Assembly: GCF_000349945.1 (NCBI RefSeq)
Contig: NC_020516.1
Span: forward strand, 1,860,001 to 1,924,000
DNA: 64,000 nucleotides
Origin: Azoarcus sp. KH32C
GTDB taxonomy: Bacteria; Pseudomonadota; Gammaproteobacteria; Burkholderiales; Rhodocyclaceae
Direction of reading: 5' to 3'
Position 1 is the stretch's first letter. Each line of letters starts with the position of its first letter. Position numbers and translations under genes: made by a program. Below the pieces are notes generated by a model, which worked only from the letters and a program-made list of their open reading frames with translations, was not told where the DNA came from and ran no database searches. Positions 42,205 to 49,220 of the stretch are shown here, one piece after another.

Positions 42205-42387
42205 ATGCACCAGACGATTCAAACCGCTACGCTCGCCAAGGCGACTGACCGCAAGCCCGCTAGCATCCGCACTGCCGTATGGCGTAACGGCCATTTCTGC
42301 GGCATCAAGCCTATCAAGCTGCCGAACGGCCGCCTTCTGTGGCCTGCCGATGCGGTGGAACGCTTGACTGCCGGCGAGGTGGCGTAA
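42205..42387 (+). CDS. AlpA/MerR-like helix-turn-helix protein (possible excisionase)
   Basis: A 60-residue protein with a compact helix-turn-helix and wing layout (LAKATDRKPASIRTAVWRNG; LPNGRLLWPADAVERL), as in AlpA/Xis-type regulators of integrative elements. It likely regulates integrase or promotes excision, but could instead be a general regulator of the element. Its stop overlaps the next gene's start by one base (TAATG), so the two are translationally coupled. Start choice: ATG 42205 follows GAGGG by about 9 nt. Confidence 0.7.
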   Translation: MHQTIQTATLAKATDRKPASIRTAVWRNGHFCGIKPIKLPNGRLLWPADAVERLTAGEVA

Positions 42388-42827
42388 TGCAAAACGCCCG
42401 CCCCCAAACTTCGGAAGCGAGCGCCCTAGACAGCGCCAATTCTAACGCGGAACGGTTCCAAGGGACCGATAACCTCCGCCACCTTCGCGCGCTCGCGCTG
42501 CTGCTCCAACGCCCCGCCAAGCGCGAAGAACTCGACCGCGCTGCCGGTTGTAGCAACGGCCCCGAGCTGGTGGCAGAGCTTCGCCGCCGTGGGCTGGCCG
42601 TTCCATGTGAGCGAGTGGAAGCCCTCGACCGTGACGGCCGCCTCTGCCGCCCTGGCGTGTACCACCTGACCATCCGCGACCGGCGGAAGATATCCCGCTG
42701 GGTTTCCGAGCGTGGCACCCGGCATAGCGGGTTCATTGCGCCCGAGCTTTCCGCGTGGCTGGCGCTACTGGCTGGCCCCGCTGCGGTTGTCTCTACTGCT
42801 CTGCTGCGCTCAGTCGGGTGGCTGTGA
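42387..42827 (+). CDS. Winged-helix-like DNA-binding protein of the element
   Basis: A 146-residue protein whose residues about 35-110 resemble a winged helix: LRHLRALALLLQRPAKREEL, ELVAELRRRGLAVPCERVEA, then GRLCRPGVYHLTI as a wing. Similar small proteins precede replication genes in phages and satellites. The last ~30 residues are hydrophobic and untypical of a DNA-binding protein. It is coupled to the AlpA-like gene and followed 10 bp later by the primase-helicase gene. Role inferred from position only. Confidence 0.6.
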   Translation: MQNARPQTSEASALDSANSNAERFQGTDNLRHLRALALLLQRPAKREELDRAAGCSNGPELVAELRRRGLAVPCERVEALDRDGRLCRPGVYHLTIRDRRKISRWVSERGTRHSGFIAPELSAWLALLAGPAAVVSTALLRSVGWL

Positions 42828-42837
42828 GGTGGGCGCT

Positions 42838-44823
42838 ATGCACAACGGACACGAAACCGAACGCGCCCGCCACGCACTTTGGAGCCTCGACGCCGGAATC
42901 GAGCGCGCCGAATGGGTGCGCACTGGTATGGCCGCGAAGGCTGCCGGACTCCAATTTGAGGACTTCGACGAATGGAGTAGCGGAGCAGGCAACTACGCCG
43001 GCAAGGCCGATTGCGCTGCAGTGTGGCGAAGCATCAAGGAGGACGGCGGCATCAAGGCCGGTACCCTGTATGCGATGGCTAAGGCTGCTGGTTGGAGAGA
43101 TGAGCATGTCACGCAGCAGCAGAGGCCGCACCAGAGGCGCCAGAGCCCCGCGGAAGCCTCGCAGCAGCCCGAGAAAGGCAAGCGGCTGCCCTTCGACGTA
43201 CAGGTCGCATGGAAAACCGCAGAAGCTGCCAGCGAAGCGCACCCGTACATCGAGAGGAAAAAGGGTAGCGTGACCGGCCTGCGCGTCTATCGCGGCCCGC
43301 TGTGCATCGCGGGTCAGCTTGTAGACGGTGCGTTGATGGTGCCCGCCTACGACATGGCTGGCACGCTGCAAACCGTGCAGTTCATCCCCCCTCAAGGAAA
43401 GAAACTGAATGCGCCCAGCCTGCCGATGACTGGCGCTTTTGTGGTGGGACGCATCACCTCACCGGGAACCGGGCAAAGGGTCGCAATCGTCGAAGGCATC
43501 GGGCAGGCGTGGAGCTGCAACCAAGCCGCCAGCATGCCCGCCGTGGTGGCCTTCGGAGCCAGCCGCATGGAGCAGGTGGCGCGAGCTTTCCGCGAACGCT
43601 ATCCGGCTGCGCGTCTGGTGCTGGTAGCCGACGCTGGCAAGGAACAACACTGCGCGAACGTGGCAAAGGCGATTGGCGGGGCCGTGGGATGGGTGGAGAT
43701 GCCCGCCGATTCGCCGCAGAACTTCGACTGCAACGACCTGCACCAGAGGGACGGACTCGACGCGCTCGCCGGCCTGCTGCGCAATCCGAAGATGCATCCG
43801 GCACGCTTCGAGCTGCTGACGCCGGCCGATTTGGCGAGCCTGCCGCCTGTGCGCTGGCGCGTGCGCGGTGTCCTACCCGCCGAAGGCATCGCGGCCCTGT
43901 ACGGCCCGAGCGGAAGCGGGAAATCGTTTCTAACGCTCGACCTGCTGGCGGCCGTGGCCTCCGGCCGGCCGTGGTTTGGCTGTCGGGTGAAGCCTGCCCC
44001 GGTGTTGTACGCGGCCCTTGAGGGCGAAGCAGGCATCGCGCAGCGCATTCAGGCGCACCAGACGAAGTATGGCCCGCTACCGGCTGGATTCCGCTTCCTG
44101 CTGCAGCCGCTCGACATTCGAAAAGAGGGCGACCGCGCCGACCTTGCAACAGCCGCCCACGCTGCCGGCTGTGTCGGGGGGGTGCTGGTTATCGACACGC
44201 TGAACCGCGCCGCGCCGGGAGCCGACGAGAACGACAGCGCCAGCATGGGCGAAATCATCGGCGGGGCGAAGGCGCTACAGGCAGAGCTTGGCGGGCTGGT
44301 GCTGCTCGTGCATCACACCGGCAAGGATGCAGCGCGAGGCCTGCGGGGCCATTCGAGCTTGCATGCCGCCCTTGATGCCGCCATCGAGGTAAGCCGCAAC
44401 GACGACCGGCGGGAGTGGCGCACCAGCAAGAGCAAGGACGGCAACGACGACCAGGGAAACCCGTTCCGGCTTGAAGTGGTGGAGCTTGGCGAGGATGACG
44501 ACGGAGAGCCGGTTTCGTCGTGTGTCGTGATGCCCGAGGAACCGGCCGGGGATGCTGTGCGCCGGGTGAATCTGCCCTCTGGCGGGAATCAGCGAATCAT
44601 CCTCGACGGCCTGCGCGAACTGCTGCGGGATTCCAAACGCTTCGGCATGGCGGGCGCGCCGCCTACCCGCCCCTGTCTGGAACTGGAAGAGGCGATAGCA
44701 AAGACCCGCGACCGGCTGGCGGTCGAGCCCGACCGAAAGACCGAGCGCACCAGGGCGGCGATTGTCGGGCTGGTAAATCGCCGGGCAGTCGAACTGCGGG
44801 AGGGCTGGCTATGGCTTCCGTAA
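42838..44823 (+). CDS. Primase-helicase replication protein (PriCT_2, Toprim-like and RecA-like domains)
   Basis: A 661-residue multidomain protein. Residues ~10-90 resemble PriCT_2 (FDEWSSGAGNYAGKADCAAVW). A zinc-free, Toprim-like region follows at ~200-310 (VAIVEGIGQAW; LVLVADAGKEQHC). The C-terminal half is a RecA/RepA-type ATPase (AAA_25) with Walker A GPSGSGKS near residue 359 and Walker B VLVIDTLNR, plus VLLVHHTGKDAARGLRGHS. A winged-helix-like tail ends the protein. This fused priming and unwinding layout recalls the P4 alpha protein and RepA helicases, suggesting the element replicates after excision. GAGGTGG precedes ATG 42838 by about 6 nt. Its origin may be the repeat region just downstream. 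Confidence 0.85.
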   Translation: MHNGHETERARHALWSLDAGIERAEWVRTGMAAKAAGLQFEDFDEWSSGAGNYAGKADCAAVWRSIKEDGGIKAGTLYAMAKAAGWRDEHVTQQQRPHQRRQSPAEASQQPEKGKRLPFDVQVAWKTAEAASEAHPYIERKKGSVTGLRVYRGPLCIAGQLVDGALMVPAYDMAGTLQTVQFIPPQGKKLNAPSLPMTGAFVVGRITSPGTGQRVAIVEGIGQAWSCNQAASMPAVVAFGASRMEQVARAFRERYPAARLVLVADAGKEQHCANVAKAIGGAVGWVEMPADSPQNFDCNDLHQRDGLDALAGLLRNPKMHPARFELLTPADLASLPPVRWRVRGVLPAEGIAALYGPSGSGKSFLTLDLLAAVASGRPWFGCRVKPAPVLYAALEGEAGIAQRIQAHQTKYGPLPAGFRFLLQPLDIRKEGDRADLATAAHAAGCVGGVLVIDTLNRAAPGADENDSASMGEIIGGAKALQAELGGLVLLVHHTGKDAARGLRGHSSLHAALDAAIEVSRNDDRREWRTSKSKDGNDDQGNPFRLEVVELGEDDDGEPVSSCVVMPEEPAGDAVRRVNLPSGGNQRIILDGLRELLRDSKRFGMAGAPPTRPCLELEEAIAKTRDRLAVEPDRKTERTRAAIVGLVNRRAVELREGWLWLP

Positions 44824-44852
44824 CCATCCCCGCCCGGTTTCCCCGTTTTCCC

Positions 44853-44926
44853 CCGCCCCTTATAGGGGCGGCGGGGAATTTCGGGCCTACAAATCCCCGT
44901 TTCGGGCCGTTTCGGGGAATTTCGGG
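44853..44926. repeat. Palindrome plus phased TTTCGGG repeats: candidate origin or control site
   Basis: A perfect palindrome (CCGCCCCT-TAT-AGGGGCGG, 44853-44871) is followed by four copies of TTTCGGG starting at 44879, 44900, 44910 and 44920, that is 21, 10 and 10 bp apart. A 14-bp CGGGGAATTTCGGG unit occurs at 44872-44885 and again at 44913-44926. It lies 30 bp after the primase-helicase gene, in a gap of 236 bp, where satellites often keep their origin. Iteron identity is inferred. Confidence 0.5.
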
Positions 44927-45059
44927 GAGGGGTGTGGATGGCGGGTAATGGTGAAGGAGCGGCCCGATAAAGAAACACGAGAAAACGGAAACACGGAGCG
45001 AGCCATTTAAAAAGGCGAAAGAAGGCGGCGCGCCGTCGCCAACGCTAGGAGCAGAGAAT

Positions 45060-45257
45060 ATGACGACGAACGCTGAACGGGTGAAGCGCCACAAGGGACG
45101 GATGAAGGAGGCCGGATTCCGTCGCCTGGACGTTTGGGTGTCGCCTGAACTCTTCACGCTCATCCAGCAGGAGTGCAAGCCGTGGGAGTGCTACGCCAGG
45201 ACAGTGGAACGCCTCCTCATGGGCAGGAGGCCGAGCAGGCGCGTTACCGGGAAATAA
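45060..45257 (+). CDS. Small ribbon-helix-helix-like protein
   Basis: A 65-residue basic protein. KEAGFRRLDVWVSPEL looks like the beta-strand plus first helix of Arc/CopG-type ribbon-helix-helix proteins, followed by LFTLIQQECK and ERLLMGRRPS. It would bind DNA as a dimer; possible targets are the nearby repeats. ATG 45060 has GGAG about 9 nt upstream. No family confirmed. Confidence 0.6.
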   Translation: MTTNAERVKRHKGRMKEAGFRRLDVWVSPELFTLIQQECKPWECYARTVERLLMGRRPSRRVTGK

Positions 45258-45311
45258 GCCACACCATAAAAAGAGGCGCGCTTCACTAAACTAGTGCGAA
45301 ATAGAGGCACA

Positions 45312-45433
45312 GGCCGCTGCTAGCAGCGAGGACAAACGCTCGCGCGCACACGCGCGTACTGGTCGCGAAATCCGTAGGTCAGAGAACAGGTGGAGAACAG
45401 ACAGAGCCGGGTAGTTAGCCCGGCTTTTTGTTG
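45312..45433 (+). ncRNA. Noncoding unit 1, possible small RNA ending in a terminator
   Basis: About 122 nt without a plausible reading frame, homologous to 45957-46086. Shared blocks are GCCGCTGCTA-x-CAGC, CGCGCGTACTG, CAGAGAACAG, AGAACAGACAGAG and GGCTTTTTGTTG. It ends in a Rho-independent terminator on the plus strand, which suggests a transcribed RNA. There is no visible promoter, so the small-RNA call is tentative. Confidence 0.4.
45405..45429 (+). terminator. Rho-independent terminator of noncoding unit 1
   Basis: Seven-bp stem AGCCGGG / CCCGGCT, loop of seven, followed by TTTT. It is read on the plus strand, so it would also end transcripts from the primase-helicase and ribbon-helix-helix-like genes. 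Confidence 0.75.
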
Positions 45434-45453
45434 CCGCCTCAACTGGTTGTCAC

Positions 45454-45807
45454 TCAGTTGCAATACCCGTTAACGCAGGTTGAGGAGTATGGATTGCCTC
45501 GGGAATCCATTCCGCTGTTGATCGTCGTGTTACCAATATGCGTTGACGTGCCGCTCCATGAGTTGCCGTTTGCCGCAGTACCGGTATGCAACGTGGTGTT
45601 GCCGACCGTCGTGCTGTTCTGACTCCAGGTCGAGCCATTGGGGTTGCTGCCCTGCATATACGTGGTATTTCCATAGCGTTGCACCGAGTAGCTGTTGCCC
45701 GTGTTGGCGTCATAGCAAGAACTATAATTGCCGGTACCCACACAGGCAGCGGAGGCGGAACCCGACAAGGCAAGAGATGCGGCAACGAGGATGAGGGCTT
45801 TACGCAT
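45454..45807 (-). CDS. Secreted repeat protein (GNTT repeats)
   Basis: A 117-residue protein with a Sec signal peptide (cut near residue 21). The mature part is made of about three 22-23 residue repeats with the consensus GNTT-x(3)-G-x(4)-G-x-x-WS-x(2)-ST-x-x, as in YGNTTYMQGSNPNGSTWS, VGNTTLHTGTAANGNSWS and IGNTTINSGMDSRGNPYS. Four Cys (two near each end) could close disulfides. Tandem Thr/Ser/Asn/Gly repeats suggest a beta-solenoid or surface/extracellular protein; function unknown. AAGGAG lies 6 nt before ATG 45807. It is flanked on both sides by the duplicated noncoding unit, in the opposite orientation to the replication genes. Confidence 0.75.
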   Translation of the reverse strand: MRKALILVAASLALSGSASAACVGTGNYSSCYDANTGNSYSVQRYGNTTYMQGSNPNGSTWSQNSTTVGNTTLHTGTAANGNSWSGTSTHIGNTTINSGMDSRGNPYSSTCVNGYCN

Positions 45808-45956
45808 GGCTTTCTCCTTTGTCATTTTATGATGACTACGTTAGTACAGTATGACGCATTCTTGACCGCCACCACTGATCGAATTTACACGTTGGCAAAG
45901 ATGTCCCGGAGCGAAGAGGAGCCGGGGGCGCCATCGCCAAGAAACGACTTGGCGCA

Positions 45957-46086
45957 CGCCGCTGCTAACAGCCAGGAAGCAGTTAGGACGATGGGTCGCG
46001 CGCGCGTACTGCTCCGAGAACGCCTACTCAGAGAACAGAGGCAGAACAGACAGAGTTGGAGAGTCAGTCCGGGCTTTTTGTTGGCT
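45957..46086 (+). repeat. Noncoding unit 2, second copy flanking the secreted repeat gene
   Basis: Homologous to 45312-45433 (see shared blocks there), in direct orientation. The stem of the terminator is degenerate here although the GGGCTTTTTGTTG end is kept, so this copy may not be functional. The rest of the 308-bp gap 45826-46133 shows no other feature. Confidence 0.55.
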
Positions 46087-46133
46087 GTTCAGTGTGTTGC
46101 AGCTAGGCGCTAGTTCAAAGCTCGCGCAAGCGC

Positions 46134-46313
46134 TTAACGCTTCGAACTCATTGTCAGGTCTGCTTGGCCTTCGGCCCATTCACCTAAGCAGGCGGCGACC
46201 TGGTCGCGTTCAGCGGCGCTCATCTTAACGACCCCGAACAGAACGTTCGTGTAGTTGCTGCCCTTGAGCCGGATTCCTACCTGAATCGGCTGTTGAGCGA
46301 GCACTGCCTCCAT
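46134..46313 (-). CDS. Small hypothetical protein
   Basis: A 59-residue frame (MEAVLAQQPIQVGIRLKGSN, and on to NVLFGVVKMSAAERDQVAAC, LGEWAEGQAD). It overlaps by 37 bp the 3' end of the next upstream gene, in another frame. The residue pattern is balanced and shows a helix near the C-terminus, which favours a real gene, but there is no clear ribosome site. No family recognised. Confidence 0.4.
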   Translation of the reverse strand: MEAVLAQQPIQVGIRLKGSNYTNVLFGVVKMSAAERDQVAACLGEWAEGQADLTMSSKR

Positions 46314-46756
46314 GAGCCCAGAGAGAGAGGCTCAAACTCCGTCACGTACACTTTGTAGGCCGGGTCGTCTGATGGCTGCATGCCCTGCCCTGGCGCGGGT
46401 GATGTGGCGGGCTTCCCTTGCGCCTTTAACCAATACGCAGCGGCTTCGCGGGGATGCAAATTGGGCTTGCCGGCGAGAAAATCTGCCCCCTGCACTTCAC
46501 TTGCTCGCCCCTTCACAAGCCCGCCGCTCAGACTGTAAAGCATGAACGAACCGTTGAACACCAAGAGCTTGTCGCCTGGTGCCGGACGGGTTTTCACAAG
46601 TTCGATAGCACTAATGGTTACTCCGCACGCACTGACCTTCCCGTCGGTCGTGAATTGCTGAAGTTCGCCCGCCAGAGCGGCCTCACGCACCGTGTCCGCA
46701 CTAACAGGAGCAGAGACGAGAAGGGCAGCGGACATTGCAAGGGTGGCGAGCTTCAT
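46277..46756 (-). CDS. Secreted protein of unknown function
   Basis: A 159-residue protein with a signal peptide (MKLATLAMSAALLVSAPVSA) and mature domain with two Cys (C44 and C152) that may pair. FNGSFMLYSLSGGLVKGRAS and HPREAAAYWLKAQGKP stand out, but no family is recognised. Its place near the right end, away from the replication genes, marks it as cargo. ATG 46756 lacks a good ribosome site, though the signal peptide fixes the start. Confidence 0.6.
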   Translation of the reverse strand: MKLATLAMSAALLVSAPVSADTVREAALAGELQQFTTDGKVSACGVTISAIELVKTRPAPGDKLLVFNGSFMLYSLSGGLVKGRASEVQGADFLAGKPNLHPREAAAYWLKAQGKPATSPAPGQGMQPSDDPAYKVYVTEFEPLSLGSWRQCSLNSRFR

Positions 46757-47118
46757 GGCGCGAGAGCGAGTTACTGGATTTGACAGTATGCCGGGTTGAG
46801 GGGGGTATGACAAAAGCACGCCTGTCCATCGCCCTTACGACGGCAGCGGATACGCCGGGGCTTAGCCAATGCAGGACAATACGGCACAGTGCCGGAAAGT
46901 GCCGTGTCCGCATCGAGCAGTGGCCGCCGCCTGCAGTAGCGCCGCGACGTTCTTCCAAGAGGGAGGCGACCCGCCCGCGTGGCAGATTTGCCGTTTTCTG
47001 ACCCTGCCGTTTGTGGCAGTGGCGAGGGCAGATTTTTTCCAATCGTTCCCCAGTCGTTCCCATAGACCCAGAAAGCAAAAAGGCCAGTCGCGATGACTGG
47101 CCTAAGTGCTTGATTCTA
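46757..47118. other. Right-end noncoding region of the element
   Basis: This 362-bp gap holds an inverted repeat ACGGCAC-N11-GTGCCGT (46881-46905), the right arm-type repeat (47043-47061) and the tRNA terminator. A 64-codon frame from 46807 on the plus strand exists but has a basic, low-quality composition and no spaced ribosome site, so I do not call it. Confidence 0.6.
47076..47103 (-). terminator. Element-borne terminator for tRNA-Thr
   Basis: On the minus strand: stem AGGCCAGTC / GACTGGCCT of 9 bp, loop of 5, then TTTTTGC. It lies 15 bp after the 3' end of the intact tRNA and replaces the original terminator now at 39437-39462. Confidence 0.8.
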
Positions 47119-47194
47119 TGGTGCCGGCAACAGGAATCGAACCCGTGACCTACCGCTTACAAGGCGGTTGCTCTACCAGCTGAGCTATGCCGGC
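47119..47194 (-). tRNA. tRNA-Thr (anticodon TGT)
   Basis: Seventy-six nt including an encoded CCA. Acceptor stem GCCGGCA / TGCCGGC; D-arm GCTC with AGCTGGTA loop; anticodon arm ACCGC-CTTGTAA-GCGGT with TGT at positions 34-36; T-arm with GTTCGATTC. The 3' half (47119-47163) is the part supplied by the integrated element and is identical to the left repeat. Confidence 0.97.
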
Positions 47195-47204
47195 GCGGGC
47201 CGGA

Positions 47205-48362
47205 TTATAGCTTAAGCGGCGTTTCCTGAAAGCGCTTGTAGATCTCTTCCACCTCGGCGCGACAGTCCAGCAGGGCCTGGACCGTCGGCGCGTAGAGCTC
47301 GCCGCCAGACATCCGCTGGATTTCGGCGAAGGAGTCGTCGAGCGTCCACGCGGGTTTGTAGGTACGTTTGCAGGCCAGTGCGTCGAACACGTCGGCCGTC
47401 GCGACGATCCTCGCTTCGAGGGGAATGGCATCGCCCAGGATCCCATTCGGGTAGCCGCTGCCGTTCATGCGTTCGTGGTGGGCGAGGATGATGTTGCGCA
47501 ACATGTCGATGTTCGGGAGCGAGTCGAGGCCGAAGTCGGTGATCAGGCGTTCGGCCATACGCGACCCGACGGCAACGTGCTGGCGCATTTCCTCACGTTC
47601 GGCGTCGTCGAGCTTGCCCGGCTTCAGCAGCACTCGGTCGGGCACGCCGACCTTGCCGATGTCGTGCAGGGCGGAAAACAGGAAGACCATTTCGCAATAG
47701 TCTTCGCTCTTGCCATGGGACGGGCCGATCTCCCGCGCGATGATGCGTGCGTAGCGCGCCATGCGGTCGAGATGGGCGCCGGTTTCGAGGTCGCGGATGT
47801 GCGCGAACTGGCTGGCGAGCCGGAGTCCGCCGACGAGCATCTGTACCGCCGCGAGTTCCTGCGTGGCGATCAGGCCGATCAGGTGGCTCGTCGGGATCAG
47901 GTCCGCGACTACCGTCCCGGTGAAGACGTCGCGTTCCCGCGAGTCGAAGAACAGGAAGCCGATGAACTGCTCGTTGCGCCGGATCGGTACCGTCAGACTG
48001 GAAAGGAAGCCTTCATCGTGCACCCAGTGCGAATGGACAGAATCGCCGAGGGGGACCCGGGAGATGTCGTTCAGGATGCGCGGCTGTCCGGTTTCCGCGA
48101 GCTTGAGTAGCGAGGGGACGGTGTCGATCTGGCACTCATAGCCGGTGAGCGAGGTCTTGAAATCTCCGCTGGCGACGAAGGTCTTGAGCCGCCGCAGCTC
48201 CGGATCGTAGAGTGCGACGGCAATGCGGGCGATGCCGGGGTGACGTTCGTGAATGTTCTGATGAATGACGCGAACCCGCTCGTGAACCGATGCAATGTGC
48301 AGACTGCCCGCCTGCTTCGCGGCCGATGCTGCGAATTCCTGCCAGTTATCGGTGTGGCTCAC
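47205..48362 (-). CDS. HD-GYP cyclic-di-GMP phosphodiesterase with N-terminal GAF-like domain
   Basis: A 385-residue cytoplasmic protein. The N-terminal ~170 residues look like a GAF sensor domain (TVPIRRNEQFIGFLFFDSRE). The C-terminal HD-GYP domain has H233-D234 (ALHDIGKVGVPD), HHERMNGSGYPNG and the ATADVFDAL motif intact, so it should hydrolyse cyclic di-GMP. GTG 48362 has GAGAGGA about 8 nt upstream. It follows the dnr gene by 80 bp on the same strand and may be co-regulated with the nor cluster. Confidence 0.92.
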   Translation of the reverse strand: MSHTDNWQEFAASAAKQAGSLHIASVHERVRVIHQNIHERHPGIARIAVALYDPELRRLKTFVASGDFKTSLTGYECQIDTVPSLLKLAETGQPRILNDISRVPLGDSVHSHWVHDEGFLSSLTVPIRRNEQFIGFLFFDSRERDVFTGTVVADLIPTSHLIGLIATQELAAVQMLVGGLRLASQFAHIRDLETGAHLDRMARYARIIAREIGPSHGKSEDYCEMVFLFSALHDIGKVGVPDRVLLKPGKLDDAEREEMRQHVAVGSRMAERLITDFGLDSLPNIDMLRNIILAHHERMNGSGYPNGILGDAIPLEARIVATADVFDALACKRTYKPAWTLDDSFAEIQRMSGGELYAPTVQALLDCRAEVEEIYKRFQETPLKL

Positions 48363-48442
48363 GGCGACATCCTCTCCGGACGGATGGGCCGATTATCTGT
48401 CAATCGTCAAGGCCTTGCCAGACGCCACTTCGACACCGAGCG

Positions 48443-49216
48443 TCAATGTTCCACGGTAGCCGCTTTATAGTGTGTGTGCGTTACGCGCAGCTTCTCGATA
48501 TTGGGTATGTGGATGGTGCGCCCCTCGACGACGATCAGTCCCGATTCGGCGAGTTCGTGAAGGATCCGGGAGAAGTGTTCCTGCGTGAGATTGAGGCGCG
48601 ATGCGATCGTGCCTTTGCTGGTAGGGAGCCGCAGCGACACTCTGCCCGAGGCAGTCGGGGCACCGTCGAGTTCTTCCTCGCGCAGCAGGTAGCCGATGAT
48701 GCGTTCGCGCGCCGTGTGCAGCGAATAGGTCTCCACGTCGGCGATGAGGTGGTGCAGACGCTGCGACAGGCTCGCGATGATGCGTCGGCAGAAGGAGGGA
48801 TCGCGGTCCATCTCCTCGAAGACGACCTTCTTCGCGACATGCAGCAGCCGACAGTCCATGAGGGCCTGCGCCATCACGATGTAGGGCTTGTCCATGAACA
48901 TCACCGCCTCGCCGAAGCTCTGGCCGGGGCGGATGATCTCGATCACCTTCTCGTGTCCCTCGGAGGAGGTGAAGGCGAGCTTCACCTGGCCTTCGAGCAG
49001 CAGATAGAAGCCGTGGCAGGCGTCGCCGCGGTGGAACAGAACCGTGCCGCGGCTGACCGTCTGCATGCGGACGCCGCGGGCAAAACATCCGAGCTCGTCG
49101 TTCGTCAGGCCGCTCAACAGGGGGATGCAGCCGAGGAGGCGGACGATGCGGTCGGTTTCGGAACCGTCGCCGTACGCGGCTGGCGGGCGGGCAGGTTTGA
49201 GGTCGTTGGCGGTCAT
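48443..49216 (-). CDS. dnr: Crp/Fnr-family regulator, Dnr/NnrR type
   Basis: A 257-residue regulator: cyclic-nucleotide-binding-like fold (residues ~25-145), long dimer helix and winged helix-turn-helix (LPTSKGTIASRLNLTQEHFS). The recognition helix reads TQEHFSRIL, with the Glu-x-x-Ser-Arg set used by FNR and DNR to read TTGAT-N4-ATCAA. FNR's four-cysteine cluster pattern is not seen, which favours heme-based NO sensing as in Dnr. The gene is last in the norEFQ-x-x-D set and 4 bp after norD. A match to its box lies upstream of norC. Confidence 0.88.
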   Translation of the reverse strand: MTANDLKPARPPAAYGDGSETDRIVRLLGCIPLLSGLTNDELGCFARGVRMQTVSRGTVLFHRGDACHGFYLLLEGQVKLAFTSSEGHEKVIEIIRPGQSFGEAVMFMDKPYIVMAQALMDCRLLHVAKKVVFEEMDRDPSFCRRIIASLSQRLHHLIADVETYSLHTARERIIGYLLREEELDGAPTASGRVSLRLPTSKGTIASRLNLTQEHFSRILHELAESGLIVVEGRTIHIPNIEKLRVTHTHYKAATVEH

Positions 49217-49220
49217 GGCA

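Larger units (their letters stand above)
39481..47163. mobile_element. Integrative element (7.7 kb) in tRNA-Thr
   Basis: The element is bounded by the 45-bp direct repeats at 39481-39525 and 47119-47163. The integrase gene lies next to the left end, and the intact tRNA lies on the right. Coding content is integrase, an unknown protein, AlpA-like and winged-helix-like proteins, primase-helicase, a small ribbon-helix-helix-like protein and secreted cargo. No relaxase, conjugation, capsid or terminase gene was seen, so it is a compact satellite-like or mobilisable element. Base composition looks lower in GC and the codon use less biased than in the flanks, as judged by eye. Confidence 0.88.

Noticed and set aside
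44811..44948. A 45-codon frame starting inside the end of the primase-helicase gene
   Set aside because: Pro/Gly-rich and lying over the palindrome and TTTCGGG repeats; its apparent coding is better explained by the repeats.
40396..45304. A shared 13-mer TAGTGCGAAATAG in the integrase gene and before noncoding unit 1
   Set aside because: One copy lies inside a coding sequence with no related structure around it; two copies of a 13-mer may be chance.
46807..47001. A 64-codon plus-strand frame near the right end of the element
   Set aside because: GAGGGGG is too close to the ATG, the composition is random-like, and it runs over an inverted repeat.
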